A stretch of DNA of 64,000 nt, from contig JAAFIP010000003.1 of the NCBI GenBank assembly GCA_013297865.1, forward strand, positions 277,639 to 341,638, written 5' to 3'. The translations under genes were made by a program, and so were the position numbers. This document shows positions 44,337-54,534 of the stretch, piece after piece. The DNA comes from Polaromonas sp. Lineage in GTDB: Bacteria > Pseudomonadota > Gammaproteobacteria > Burkholderiales > Burkholderiaceae_C. Position 1 is the stretch's first letter. Each line of letters opens with the position of its first letter. The notes under the pieces are model-generated. The model was not told where the DNA came from. It saw nothing but the letters and a program-made list of their open reading frames with translations, and did not search any database.

Positions 44337-44924
44337 ATGCTGATTTTCATTGTAGATGACCATCCCTTGATGCGCGAAGCCGTCGTGATGCTGTTTCGCA
44401 GGCTCAAGAGCGATGCCACCATTGTCGAAATGGACCGCGTGGGCGTGATTGCGCAAAACGTCACCCGCCACGGCCAACCTGACCTGATCTGCCTGGACCT
44501 CAAGCTGCCCGACACCCACGGCGTTTCGGGAGTGCGCGAGGTACGCTCTGCACACCCGGGCGTACCGCTGGTGGTGCTGTCAGCATCGCCTGCCAGTGAC
44601 TACGAAGACCTGGCGCTGGAAGCTGGCGCCGATCTTTACCTGGAGAAAGCAGCCGGTGCCAGCCATCTGAGCCAATCGCTTCGCGCACTCGTGTCGCCCG
44701 ACAGCGAGTTTGAAGAAAATGCTGTGGAGAACGAAAAACTCTCCAAGCGCCAGAAGCAGCTACTCAAGCTGCTCGACGACGGCCTGTCCAACCGCGACAT
44801 TGCCGACCAGCTGGGCATCAGCGAACATACGGTGAAGGTGCATCTGTGGCGCCTGTTCCGCCGTCTGGAAGTCAAAAGCCGCACCCAAGCAACGCACTGG
44901 GCACGCACCCACGGCATCGTTTAA
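44337..44924 (+). CDS. LuxR/NarL-type response regulator
   Basis: The 195-residue product has a receiver domain (IFIVDDHPLMREA, phospho-acceptor Asp54 in ICLDLKLPD) and a C-terminal LuxR helix-turn-helix (LSKRQKQLLKLLDDGLSNRD, then ISEHTVKVHLWRLFRRLEVK). It faces the histidine kinase gene tail to tail with only two bases between stop codons. The pairing is inferred from adjacency. Confidence 0.88.
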   Translation: MLIFIVDDHPLMREAVVMLFRRLKSDATIVEMDRVGVIAQNVTRHGQPDLICLDLKLPDTHGVSGVREVRSAHPGVPLVVLSASPASDYEDLALEAGADLYLEKAAGASHLSQSLRALVSPDSEFEENAVENEKLSKRQKQLLKLLDDGLSNRDIADQLGISEHTVKVHLWRLFRRLEVKSRTQATHWARTHGIV

Positions 44925-44926
44925 AG

Positions 44927-46387
44927 CTAGACGGCAGCCAGCTCCAGGGCGGTAGGCTCGGTCACTGGCTCCAGCTGCAGCCTCACCTGCAGTTGCTCGC
45001 TGTTGGCCAGCTGCACCTCAATGCGCATGCAGGTGCCCCGGCCAAAGCGGGTGTGCATGTGCACCTTGTGGCCCAGCACATCTGACAGGCGGCGCACAAT
45101 AGCCAGACCTAAGCCAAAGCCGTCTTCCGTGCCCTTGTGGGTGCTGGCTTTGTAGAACTCCCTGAACACCTGGCCTTGGTGCTCCGGCGCAATGCCCACT
45201 CCCGTATCCCACACTTCGATCAGCATGCGATTGCCACGGATGCGCGTGGCAATCAGCACGCCACCCTCTTCGGTATAGCGGATGGCGTTGGCCACCAGAT
45301 TGCCCACAATGCGCCTTATCAGCAGCGGGTCGGTCCAGATATAGGCGGGGCGGATACGGGTGCGCAGCACGATCTGCTTCTCCAGTGCCGTGTGGTTGAA
45401 CTGCACCATCAGGTCGTCCACCAATTCACACACAGGCACGGCCTTGAACTGCGGCTGCACTGCGCCTGCCTCGATCTTGGCAAAGTCAAACAGGCTGTTG
45501 AACAGGGTGTTGACCGAGTCGGTGGCCAGCAGGATTTTGGGCACCACCTCGGCAGCCAGATCGGGTTCGTTGCGCAGCCAGTCCGCATAAAACGCCAGCG
45601 CATGCACCGGCTGCCTCAGATCGTGCGCCGCATTGGCCAGCAGACTGTTCTTGACGATCACGGCCTGCATGGCCTTGTCTGTCTGCTCGCGTAACGAGGC
45701 AATCAGCTGTTCATTGTCATACTGCAGCTCATAACCACGGCGCTGCAGGGCCTGAAAACGCTGGCCCGAGCTCATCAGCAGCCACCAGAAAATCGCAATC
45801 AACACCACCAGGCCAATGTCGTACGGCTGGGCAGACAATATGCCCTCCTTGGACCAGGACGTCACCACAGCGCACATGCAGGTAAAGCTCAAACTGGTGA
45901 TGTAGGGCCGAAAGCAATCCAGCCGTGCAGACATCAGGATCGCCGAGAACACGCCCATGCCCATCAGGATCATCAGGCAGATGAACTGATTGGTCAGCGG
46001 CACATTGCCCAGGTAGAGGAACATCAGCGACGCCCAGACGCTGGCGCTGACAGACCAGCCCCAGCGGTGGCGTTTAAAAAAGCGCTCCAGCGAGGCTGCA
46101 CCTGCATGGATGTAGTACTTGCGGTAGGCATAGACCACCCAGTGGCGGTACACGGTAAAAAAGCCCACCACCACCACCCACAGGATCAACCAGGCAGTGG
46201 GCACCTGCCGCCACAGCATCATCACGGTGACGGGCAGGGAGACAAAGGCGGTCATCAATGCCGTGCGGGTATTGGCCATGAAGGTGCGCGTAAGCTGCAC
46301 ATTCACCCAGTCGGCGCGGCTTTCCTGCAGCACCACCTGCTCGCGGTGCGCTTGGTCTGCTTCGGTAAAACGGGAATCGATTTCCAT
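44927..46387 (-). CDS. Membrane sensor histidine kinase
   Basis: The 486-residue product has about six membrane helices in the first 205 residues, a coiled coil near 210-245, and a HisKA domain with phospho-acceptor His255 in ANAAHDLRQPVHALAFYADW. The ATPase part has N-box NLVANAIRY, G1 WDTGVGIAPEH and G2 GFGLGLAIVRRL. The DLRQP style is common in hybrid kinases, but no receiver domain follows. The frame runs upstream through the antisense of the tRNA-Ser gene, so ATG 46387 is the start. The probable partner is the convergent LuxR-type regulator. Confidence 0.88.
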   Translation of the reverse strand: MEIDSRFTEADQAHREQVVLQESRADWVNVQLTRTFMANTRTALMTAFVSLPVTVMMLWRQVPTAWLILWVVVVGFFTVYRHWVVYAYRKYYIHAGAASLERFFKRHRWGWSVSASVWASLMFLYLGNVPLTNQFICLMILMGMGVFSAILMSARLDCFRPYITSLSFTCMCAVVTSWSKEGILSAQPYDIGLVVLIAIFWWLLMSSGQRFQALQRRGYELQYDNEQLIASLREQTDKAMQAVIVKNSLLANAAHDLRQPVHALAFYADWLRNEPDLAAEVVPKILLATDSVNTLFNSLFDFAKIEAGAVQPQFKAVPVCELVDDLMVQFNHTALEKQIVLRTRIRPAYIWTDPLLIRRIVGNLVANAIRYTEEGGVLIATRIRGNRMLIEVWDTGVGIAPEHQGQVFREFYKASTHKGTEDGFGLGLAIVRRLSDVLGHKVHMHTRFGRGTCMRIEVQLANSEQLQVRLQLEPVTEPTALELAAV

Positions 46388-46432
46388 GACTTGAATGTTA
46401 CACGCCAACGGCGGTGCATGGAGTAGCCATGT

Positions 46433-46522
<90 letters not shown>

Positions 46523-46563
46523 GCGGCTGCTTCGTATCTGTCGAAGCTGGTATTTTAGCAGGT

Positions 46564-47923
<1,360 letters not shown>

Positions 47924-47966
47924 CTATGGATTGGGGCCTATTTTATAAGCCTTTTAGGCCTCCAGC

Positions 47967-48008
47967 CCAATAGAATATCGCGGGAGCAGCTATGAAATTA
48001 ATAGTGCA
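47967..48008 (+). repeat. Dispersed 41-bp element, copy 10
   Basis: CCAATAGAATATCGCGGGAG is followed by CAGCTAT-GAAATTA-ATAGTGCA. It lies between the serS start and the end of the threonine-dehydratase-like gene. Confidence 0.92.
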
Positions 48009-48015
48009 ATGGTCT

Positions 48016-48969
48016 TTATGTACTCAAGCTGGCCGGGTCCATATTGGCACCGCACAGCACCAGGCCGACGCGCTCGTCAGCCGCTGGGCGGTACACGCCC
48101 GTCTGTAGGGCCGCTAGGCCCAGCGCGGCGGCGGGCTCTACGGCAAGCTTGAGGTGCTGCCACAGCCACAGCTGGGCGGCGCGGATGGCTGCGTCGTCCA
48201 CCAGCAGCGCGTCGTGCACCGCCTGGCCCTGTACCTGCCAGCAGATATCGCCAATGCGCTTGGCACCCAGCGAGTCTGCCGCCAGGCCGCTGACGGCCAC
48301 GTCCACCGGCTGGCCTGCCTGGCGCGCCGCGTGCAGCGTGGGGGCCAGATGGGGCTCCAGCGCAATGACCCGGCTCTTGCCGTGGCAGTGCGCTGCCATG
48401 CCCGCGATCAAGCCACCACCGCCCACACTGACCAGCAGGCTGTCGGGCAGGCTGCCTTGCTGGACCTCGATCTCGGCCGCTATGGTGCCTGCGCCTGCCA
48501 CCACCTCGAGCTGGTCGTAGGCATGGTTTTGCAACGCGCCAGTGGCCTGCTGGTGCGCGACGCAGGCGGCATACGCCTCGGCATAGGCCGCGCCTTGCAC
48601 TGTTACCTTCGCGCCAATGGCGCGCAGCCGCTCGCGCTTGGCCTGGCTGGAAACCTCGGGCAAAAACACCTCACAGGCCACGCCACGCTCTCGCGCGGCC
48701 AGCGCCGAGGCAATGCCCGCGTTGCCGCCCGAGGCGATCACCACGCCGCTGGCGGGCACGGTGTTTTTCAGCAGGCGGTTGAGCGCGCCACGGGTTTTGA
48801 AGCTGCCACCCGTCTGCAGATGCTCCAGCTTGAGCCACACCTGCGCGCAATCCACCCCCAGCGCCCTGCCGGGCAGCACCCACAGCGGAGTTTCAAGGAT
48901 AAAGTGCCGGTAGCCCTTTAGAATATCGCGGGAGCAGCTATTAATTTCAGAGCGGATGGTATCTATCAT
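48016..48969 (-). CDS. Threonine/serine dehydratase-like PLP enzyme
   Basis: The 317-residue product is a fold type II PLP enzyme: ETPLWVLPGRALG, the lysine in GGSFKTRGALNRLL (SFKxRGA), ASGGNAGIASALAARERG, and VSVGGGGLIAGMAA (phosphate-binding Gly loop). It is shorter than IlvA and lacks the regulatory ACT part, so it is of the catabolic TdcB or racemase type; substrate not decidable. The ATG at 48969 is the only plausible start. Residues SEINSCSRDILKG (7-19) are encoded by a copy of the dispersed element. It ends close to another copy. Confidence 0.83.
   Translation of the reverse strand: MIDTIRSEINSCSRDILKGYRHFILETPLWVLPGRALGVDCAQVWLKLEHLQTGGSFKTRGALNRLLKNTVPASGVVIASGGNAGIASALAARERGVACEVFLPEVSSQAKRERLRAIGAKVTVQGAAYAEAYAACVAHQQATGALQNHAYDQLEVVAGAGTIAAEIEVQQGSLPDSLLVSVGGGGLIAGMAAHCHGKSRVIALEPHLAPTLHAARQAGQPVDVAVSGLAADSLGAKRIGDICWQVQGQAVHDALLVDDAAIRAAQLWLWQHLKLAVEPAAALGLAALQTGVYRPAADERVGLVLCGANMDPASLST
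48914..48953 (+). repeat. Dispersed 41-bp element, copy 11, inside the coding start of the dehydratase-like gene
   Basis: CCCTTTAGAATATCGCGGGAG reads here as CCCTTTAGAATATCGCGGG, then AGCAGCTATTAATTTCAGAGC. The core AGAATATCGCGGGAG and CAGCTATTAATTT are intact; the outer CCAAT is changed to CCTTT. It is translated in frame on the minus strand as residues 7-19. Confidence 0.85.
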
Positions 48970-48975
48970 GACGCC

Positions 48976-49953
48976 TTACTTGCCAGTGGCATGCAGCTTG
49001 GAATCGGCAATATGCTCGCTGGCGGCCAGCTTCAGGCCCTTGGGTAGCGGAAACTTGATGGTCTCTTCAATGCCGTCCATTTTGCGGATCGCCACCACGC
49101 CCAGAGCCTTGATGCGGTCAATCACCTCTTTCACCAAGATCTCGGGCGCTGACGCGCCTGCGGTCAGGCCCACCTTGGTCACGCCGTCAAACCAGGCCTC
49201 CTGCAGCTCGGACGCGCTGTCGATCATGTAGCTTCTCACGCCCAGCTTGCGGGCCAGCTCGGCCAGGCGGTTGCTGTTAGAGCTGGTGGGGCTGCCGACC
49301 ACAATCACCAGCTCCACCTGGCCAGACAGCACCTTCACCGCATCCTGGCGGTTTTGCGTGGCGTAGCAGATGTCCTGCTGCTTGGGCTCTTTGATCGACG
49401 GAAAGCGCGCGCGGATGGCCGCGTGGATCTCGGCGGTGTCGTCCACGCTCAGCGTGGTCTGCGTGACCACCGCCAGTTTGTCCATTTGCCGGGGCTGCAC
49501 CGTGGCCACATCGTCCAGGTCTTCCACCAGATGGATGCCATAGTCCAGCTGGCCCATGGTGCCCTCCACCTCGGGGTGGCCCTTGTGGCCAATCATGATG
49601 AACTCGTAGCCTTCCTTGTGCAGCTTGGCCACCTCCACATGCACCTTGGTCACCAGCGGGCAGGTGGCATCAAAAATCTGAAAGCCCCGGCGCTGCGCCT
49701 CCAGCTCGACCGACTTGGGCACGCCGTGCGCGCTGAACACCAGCGTGGCGCCCTCGGGCACATCGGCCAGATCTTCAATAAAAATCGCGCCTTTGGCCTT
49801 GAGGTCGTTGACCACATAGGTGTTGTGCACAATCTCGTGGCGTACATAGATGGGGCTGCCAAACTTCTGCAACGCACGCTCGACGATTTCAATCGCGCGG
49901 TCCACCCCGGCGCAAAAGCCGCGGGGTTCAGCCAAAACAATCTCCTGCACCAT
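48976..49953 (-). CDS. ispH: 4-hydroxy-3-methylbut-2-enyl diphosphate reductase
   Basis: The 325-residue product starts MVQEIVLAEPRGFCAGVDRA with the first cluster cysteine (C14). It has ATCPLVTKVH with the second, HKGHPEVEGT, QTTLSVDDTAEI and GSPTSSNSNRL. IspH makes IPP and DMAPP from HMBPP with a [4Fe-4S] cluster, the last step of the MEP isoprenoid pathway. The ATG at 49953 overlaps the fkpB stop (TGATG). Confidence 0.96.
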   Translation of the reverse strand: MVQEIVLAEPRGFCAGVDRAIEIVERALQKFGSPIYVRHEIVHNTYVVNDLKAKGAIFIEDLADVPEGATLVFSAHGVPKSVELEAQRRGFQIFDATCPLVTKVHVEVAKLHKEGYEFIMIGHKGHPEVEGTMGQLDYGIHLVEDLDDVATVQPRQMDKLAVVTQTTLSVDDTAEIHAAIRARFPSIKEPKQQDICYATQNRQDAVKVLSGQVELVIVVGSPTSSNSNRLAELARKLGVRSYMIDSASELQEAWFDGVTKVGLTAGASAPEILVKEVIDRIKALGVVAIRKMDGIEETIKFPLPKGLKLAASEHIADSKLHATGK

Positions 49954-50396
49954 CACAGCACCCCAATCACATGCACTTCAAACGTCACGCTCTGGCCGGC
50001 CAGCGGGTGGTTGAAGTCAAACAGCACCCGGCCATCATCGCCCACCTGCACCACCGCGCCCGCGTAGCTGCCCAGGCCATCGGGCGTGGGAAACTGCACC
50101 ACATCGCCCACGGCATATTTTTCATGCGGGTCGCCCAGCTCAGCCAGCAGCTTGCGCGCCACCCACTGCATCATGTCAGGGTTGCGCGGGCCAAAGGCCT
50201 CGCCTGGGGGAATCTCGAACGTGGTGCGCACGCCCTCCTCCAGGCCCAGCAGGCGCTGCTCCACCGCAGGCGAGAGCTCACCTGCACCGAGCGACAGCGT
50301 GGCGGGCTTGTCGTTGAAGGTGTTGATAATGTCACCTGCCGGGCCGCCAAGACGGTAATGCAAGGTGAGAAAGGAACTGGGAACAATCTGGGGCAT
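49953..50396 (-). CDS. fkpB: FKBP-type peptidyl-prolyl isomerase (FkpB/SlpA type)
   Basis: The 147-residue product has an FKBP domain with an inserted flap, as in SlpA/FkpB: LTLHYRL, LGAGELSPAVEQRLLGLEEG, IPPGEAFGPRNPDMMQWV and DFNHPLAGQSVTFEVHVIGV. It isomerises proline bonds and may act as a chaperone in the cytoplasm. The order fkpB-ispH is conserved from E. coli. Confidence 0.93.
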   Translation of the reverse strand: MPQIVPSSFLTLHYRLGGPAGDIINTFNDKPATLSLGAGELSPAVEQRLLGLEEGVRTTFEIPPGEAFGPRNPDMMQWVARKLLAELGDPHEKYAVGDVVQFPTPDGLGSYAGAVVQVGDDGRVLFDFNHPLAGQSVTFEVHVIGVL

Positions 50397-50482
50397 ACAT
50401 TTCTTCGTAAACTAGCCTTATTGTAGAAAGCTTCGCAAAACCCCGGTTTGCTAGCCCCCACCGCCCCCACTGCCACCCACCC

Positions 50483-51178
50483 ATGCTGCTCAAATCCCTG
50501 CCCCCCGACGCCCGCCCCCGCGAAAAGCTGCTCGCGCGCGGCCCCGCCGCCCTGGGCGACGCCGAGCTGCTGGCCCTGCTGCTGCGCACCGGCATTCAGG
50601 GCAAAAACGTGCTGGTGATGGCCCAGGAGGTGCTGGACAGCTTTGGCGGTATGGCCGGGCTGCTGCACGCCAGCGCAGACGACCTGAGGCGCATCAAGGG
50701 CTTGGGCCCTGCCAAGCGCGCCGAGCTGGTCGCCGTGCTGGAGCTGGCTCGCCGCGCACTGGCCCAGCAACTGCAGGCCAAGCCCAGCATCGAAACCCCC
50801 CAGCAGCTGCGCGACTATGTGCGCCTGCACATCGGCAGCAAGCCCTATGAAGTGTTTTGCGTGCTATTTTTCAATGTGAACCAGCAGCTGATCGCCACCG
50901 AAGAGCTGTTCAAGGGCACCCTCACCCACACCAGCGTGTACCCGCGCGAGGTGGTGATGCGCGCCCTGCACTACCACGCCCACGCCGTGGTGCTGGCGCA
51001 CAACCACCCCAGCGGAGAGCCCACGCCCAGCCCCGCAGACATCGCCATGACCAGCCGCCTGGCCGCCGCGCTGGGCCTGGTGGACATCAGCGTGCTCGAC
51101 CATGTGATCGTCAGTGCCAGCGCAGCCACCTCCATGGCCGAGCTGGGCCTGCTGGGCGGCAGCGGAGCGCCGCGATGA
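50483..51178 (+). CDS. radC: RadC family JAB/MPN protein
   Basis: The 231-residue product has an N-terminal HhH-type region ([18 protein letters not shown] [14 protein letters not shown]) and a C-terminal MPN+ domain with the JAMM motif [15 protein letters not shown]. RadC proteins were once thought to be DNA repair factors; the role is unsettled. The gene starts 86 bases from the divergent fkpB gene and overlaps the Smr gene by four bases. Confidence 0.93.
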   Translation: MLLKSLPPDARPREKLLARGPAALGDAELLALLLRTGIQGKNVLVMAQEVLDSFGGMAGLLHASADDLRRIKGLGPAKRAELVAVLELARRALAQQLQAKPSIETPQQLRDYVRLHIGSKPYEVFCVLFFNVNQQLIATEELFKGTLTHTSVYPREVVMRALHYHAHAVVLAHNHPSGEPTPSPADIAMTSRLAAALGLVDISVLDHVIVSASAATSMAELGLLGGSGAPR

Positions 51179-51837
51179 GCAGCGCCAAGCCGCCCAAGCT
51201 GCAGTCTCTGGCCGATCTGAAATCGGTCAAAAAAGCCATCGACCGCCAGGCCGCCGAGCGCGCCGCCCAGGAGGCCGCGCGCATCGCCCTGGCCAAAAAG
51301 CAGCGCGCCGAAAAAGAGCTGTTTGCCACCACCGTGGGCAAAGTGCTGCCACTGCCGCGCAAGGCCGCCATCTCAGTCTTCAAAGACCAGCCCGCGCCCA
51401 TCCCCGTGCAGCAGCAGCTGGACGAGCAAAAAGTGCTGCGCGAGACCATGAGCGACGCCTGGGACACCAGCAGCCTGATCGACACCGACGAAGCGCTGAG
51501 CTTTCGCCGCCCCGGCATTGGCGCAGACGTGGTACGCAAGCTGCGCAAAGGCGACTGGACCGTGCAAGGCCAGGTCGACCTGCACAGCCTGCGCACCGAC
51601 GAAGCCCGCGAGGCCCTGGGCAGCTTCATCCGCGAAAGCTACAAAAACGGCCTGCGCTGCGTGCGTGTGGTGCACGGCAAAGGCCTGGGCTCACCGGGCA
51701 AAGTGCCGGTGCTAAAAAACAAAGTGCACAGCTGGCTGATCCAGAAAAATCAAGTGCTAGCTTTTGTACAGGCCACACCCGTACAAGGCGGCGCAGGCGC
51801 GCTGCTGGTGCTGCTGCAGTCACATGGGGTGCGGTGA
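51175..51837 (+). CDS. Smr-domain protein
   Basis: The 220-residue product has a charged helical N-terminal half and a C-terminal Smr domain with [38 protein letters not shown] and [10 protein letters not shown]. Smr domains are linked to nuclease activity, including cleavage of collided-ribosome mRNA by SmrB in E. coli. The ATG at 51175 overlaps the radC stop. Confidence 0.9.
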   Translation: MSSAKPPKLQSLADLKSVKKAIDRQAAERAAQEAARIALAKKQRAEKELFATTVGKVLPLPRKAAISVFKDQPAPIPVQQQLDEQKVLRETMSDAWDTSSLIDTDEALSFRRPGIGADVVRKLRKGDWTVQGQVDLHSLRTDEAREALGSFIRESYKNGLRCVRVVHGKGLGSPGKVPVLKNKVHSWLIQKNQVLAFVQATPVQGGAGALLVLLQSHGVR

Positions 51838-51862
51838 TTTATCAGTGTTTTAGGCCTGCAAG

Positions 51863-51904
51863 CCAATAGAATATCGCGGGAGCAGCTATCAAATATGGAG
51901 CAGT
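51863..51904 (+). repeat. Dispersed 41-bp element, copy 12
   Basis: CCAATAGAATATCGCGGGAG is followed by CAGCTAT-CAAATAT-GGAGCA. The right hairpin arm is changed. It lies between the convergent Smr and lipoprotein genes. Confidence 0.9.
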
Positions 51905-51931
51905 ACTGCTGTCTCAAAATGTCAAAACAAT

Positions 51932-51963
51932 AAGGCCGTGCAAAGAATAATCTGCACGGCCTT
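51932..51963 (-). terminator. Rho-independent terminator between convergent Smr and lipoprotein genes
   Basis: AAGGCCGTGCA, a ten-base loop and TGCACGGCCTT form a perfect 11-base-pair stem. On the minus strand it is followed by ATTGTTTTGAC, so it best serves the lipoprotein gene, though it may work in both directions. Confidence 0.85.
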
Positions 51964-51987
51964 GCTTGGATTGAAGCGAAACGCTAT

Positions 51988-54354
51988 TTAACGGCGGGCT
52001 CCAATGAAGTTACCGGTTTGTGGAGGAGGTGCCATGGTATCGGTATAGGTTCCACTGGCAACACCTGTCATGAAGTTCAAGGTACCGTTGAGAGTGGTAG
52101 TGCCATCAGTTGAGGCCATAGTGAAAGCACCAGTCGCTGGATTAGTCACTGTCAAGGTGCATGGGAGCAGCGCCAAGGTGTCGCCTTCTTGGCATGTGTT
52201 CACACCATTGCCTCCAAATAACAGGTTGAGTCCACCTCCGGCTGGAGCATTGACGTCATTCACGCTCCACGTTCCCTGGTAGCTGGCCGCAGTCAGTGCC
52301 AAAGGCACCTCGGGGTCTACGGCTGGCAAGCCCAGCTGGCTCAACAAGGCGCTGGCAGCGGTGGTGTTCAGTCGGGCCACACTGGATGCGGTGAGCTTGT
52401 CCTGGTAGCCAAAATACACCTTGCCACCGCGTTCCACAAAAATTCGGGTGTAGGTGAGTGCTGCGGCCTGTGCAGGTGGGTTGCTCAGGGTCATGACACG
52501 TGCATCGCCCAGGGTGGTGATGGTGTAGTTGCCACTGCCGATGGTGGTGCAGTTGCGTGAGCTACCGTTAAGAAAGCGTTGCTTGCAGGCATAGTAAGTC
52601 ACTGGGTTGGTGCCACTGCCCGCAAAAGACATCCGAATGATGGTGTTGCCTGTATAAAAAGCAGTGACTGGGCCGTTCACGTTGGCAGACCCCAAGGTAC
52701 CAATGCCCAAGCTACTGTTGCCCCATGCTTCGCTTTGCACTTCGCCACTCTGGTAAGTAACACCGCCCGTTGACAAACTGCTGGGCGAGAAGACGCAAGG
52801 CGTGCCCGTGTTGGCAGCGACAAGGCTCTCCAGTGTGGTCGCTTGAATGGCAGGGCCCACGGCAAATTCTGCCGAAGCGCAACCCGTAGTAGGCGTTCCA
52901 GGCACACCGCCACCGGCTGATACTGCAGCGCTGTAGAGCTTGACCAAGGCATTACTGCCTACCTGATAGGCATATGCTTTGGTCAACGGTGTGCTGGTTT
53001 GGTAGAACAGCTTGGAGCCCGTTGGAAAGGTGGTTGCGCCTAGAGTAGCGGTATTGGCGATGGTGAGGTTGGTATAGCCTGCTGCACGGATTTGCGCGTA
53101 CACCTGGCTCATGCTGCTGCCGGATACGTCAAAGGTGGCGCGGTTGCTCGTACCGGTCTCGTAGTTGTCACAGTAGTTGTAGCTGCTGTTGCCTGCCGCG
53201 TCGCGCAAGGTGCTGATGTTTTCCTGGTTCAGCGCACAAGCCGCCCAGGCCGTGCCAGTCCAGTGCAGGTTGGACTGGTCTGATGGATTCCCGAAATTGT
53301 TCCAATTAGCTACAGCGCCCGCATTGCTGCGGCTGCGGCGGTCTACATAGCGAACTTTGTTGTTGGAATCTGGTGTGTTCTGCGCCAAAGATGAATTGAG
53401 CGTACGAACAAACCAGTTGCTGGCATCCGTGAAGTTCAAGTTCCCAAGACTAAACCCTGCAGTGGGCGTGGTGGCCGCTACGGTCGTCGTCGTTGCAGGT
53501 ACCGAGGTTTGGTTGTTGATCGCCACCACCGTCGCAACAGATGATGTGCTGAGCAAGGAGCTGCTCAAGGCACTGACCACTGCAGCCTCTTGTGCGGCTG
53601 GTGGCAGCGCTGCCGTGGCCGTGCTATTGAGCACAGTGACCAACATGGGCAATACTTGCAACACACGCTGTTCGATGGCCTGGTTAAGCGATGCCTGAGT
53701 GATTGTGGTTCCGTCAATCGCCGTAGTGCCTACCGTGCTGGCCAGGGTGGTAAGCTGGTTTTGCGTGGTTACCACCACCATGCGGGCCACGGACGCAGCG
53801 TTGGTGCTTCCGTCAGTGGGCGCAGGTGCTTTGGTGAAGTCCTGGAATAAAGACACATTGATACCGGTAGTAGACTGCAACTGCTTTTCAGCATCAGCGA
53901 TTGACAAGCCAGTAGAAACCACCGTTTCCTGCACCAGCGTGGTCAGCGGGCTGATTACCGTTGGGCGGCTTGCCGGAGTGGTCATTTTGTAGGGCACCGT
54001 CACAGGCCCATTGTCTGCATCCACCGCGTCAGTGCCTACCATGGCCACGAGGGGGTATTTGCCCACATCCGCATTCGGTATGGCCAGCGTCACATTGCCT
54101 GCAGCGTCGGTTCTGCCTTGTACTTCACCGGCATCGCACACGCCGTTCAAGTTTGTATCCATACAGACAAGCGCATTTTTCAGCGCGCCATCAATGACGG
54201 TGGTGGATACATTGGTTGTAGTGGGCGCCGCAGCAACCGGTGTCACCACTTCGCCACCACCACCCCCACCGCCACCGCCCCCACCACAACCTGCGATGGC
54301 CAAGGTTAGCGCAAGGCTCAATCCTTGAATTTGAGTTTTTAATTGAAATTTCAT
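51988..54354 (-). CDS. Large poly-glycine lipoprotein, unknown function
   Basis: The 788-residue product starts MKFQLKTQIQGLSLALTLAI with a lipobox AIAGC (Cys23), followed directly by eleven glycines and a Thr/Ala linker. A domain near 45-110 has DTNLNGVCDAGEVQG, which looks like a calcium-binding DxNxNG loop. The rest is rich in Thr, Ser, Asn and Ala, with beta character, and resembles secreted or surface proteins; I recognise no enzyme motif. The start follows GGAGG. It sits on the same strand as the sensor kinase 180 bases upstream and ends at a terminator. Confidence 0.8.
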   Translation of the reverse strand: MKFQLKTQIQGLSLALTLAIAGCGGGGGGGGGGGEVVTPVAAAPTTTNVSTTVIDGALKNALVCMDTNLNGVCDAGEVQGRTDAAGNVTLAIPNADVGKYPLVAMVGTDAVDADNGPVTVPYKMTTPASRPTVISPLTTLVQETVVSTGLSIADAEKQLQSTTGINVSLFQDFTKAPAPTDGSTNAASVARMVVVTTQNQLTTLASTVGTTAIDGTTITQASLNQAIEQRVLQVLPMLVTVLNSTATAALPPAAQEAAVVSALSSSLLSTSSVATVVAINNQTSVPATTTTVAATTPTAGFSLGNLNFTDASNWFVRTLNSSLAQNTPDSNNKVRYVDRRSRSNAGAVANWNNFGNPSDQSNLHWTGTAWAACALNQENISTLRDAAGNSSYNYCDNYETGTSNRATFDVSGSSMSQVYAQIRAAGYTNLTIANTATLGATTFPTGSKLFYQTSTPLTKAYAYQVGSNALVKLYSAAVSAGGGVPGTPTTGCASAEFAVGPAIQATTLESLVAANTGTPCVFSPSSLSTGGVTYQSGEVQSEAWGNSSLGIGTLGSANVNGPVTAFYTGNTIIRMSFAGSGTNPVTYYACKQRFLNGSSRNCTTIGSGNYTITTLGDARVMTLSNPPAQAAALTYTRIFVERGGKVYFGYQDKLTASSVARLNTTAASALLSQLGLPAVDPEVPLALTAASYQGTWSVNDVNAPAGGGLNLLFGGNGVNTCQEGDTLALLPCTLTVTNPATGAFTMASTDGTTTLNGTLNFMTGVASGTYTDTMAPPPQTGNFIGARR

Positions 54355-54534
54355 ATGCCTCCAGAGAAAATTCAGTCTAGACCCAATACCGCTGATTCGG
54401 CACCTTGGCAAACTGATGAGGCGAGAATATGTAATCGCTGGTATCTGCACATCCCATAAATTAGGGACATGGGGGGTGAATTTTTGGCAAATTTACCTAC
54501 TTTCGAGGTGTAGACCCTATCAATCCTTCCAAAC

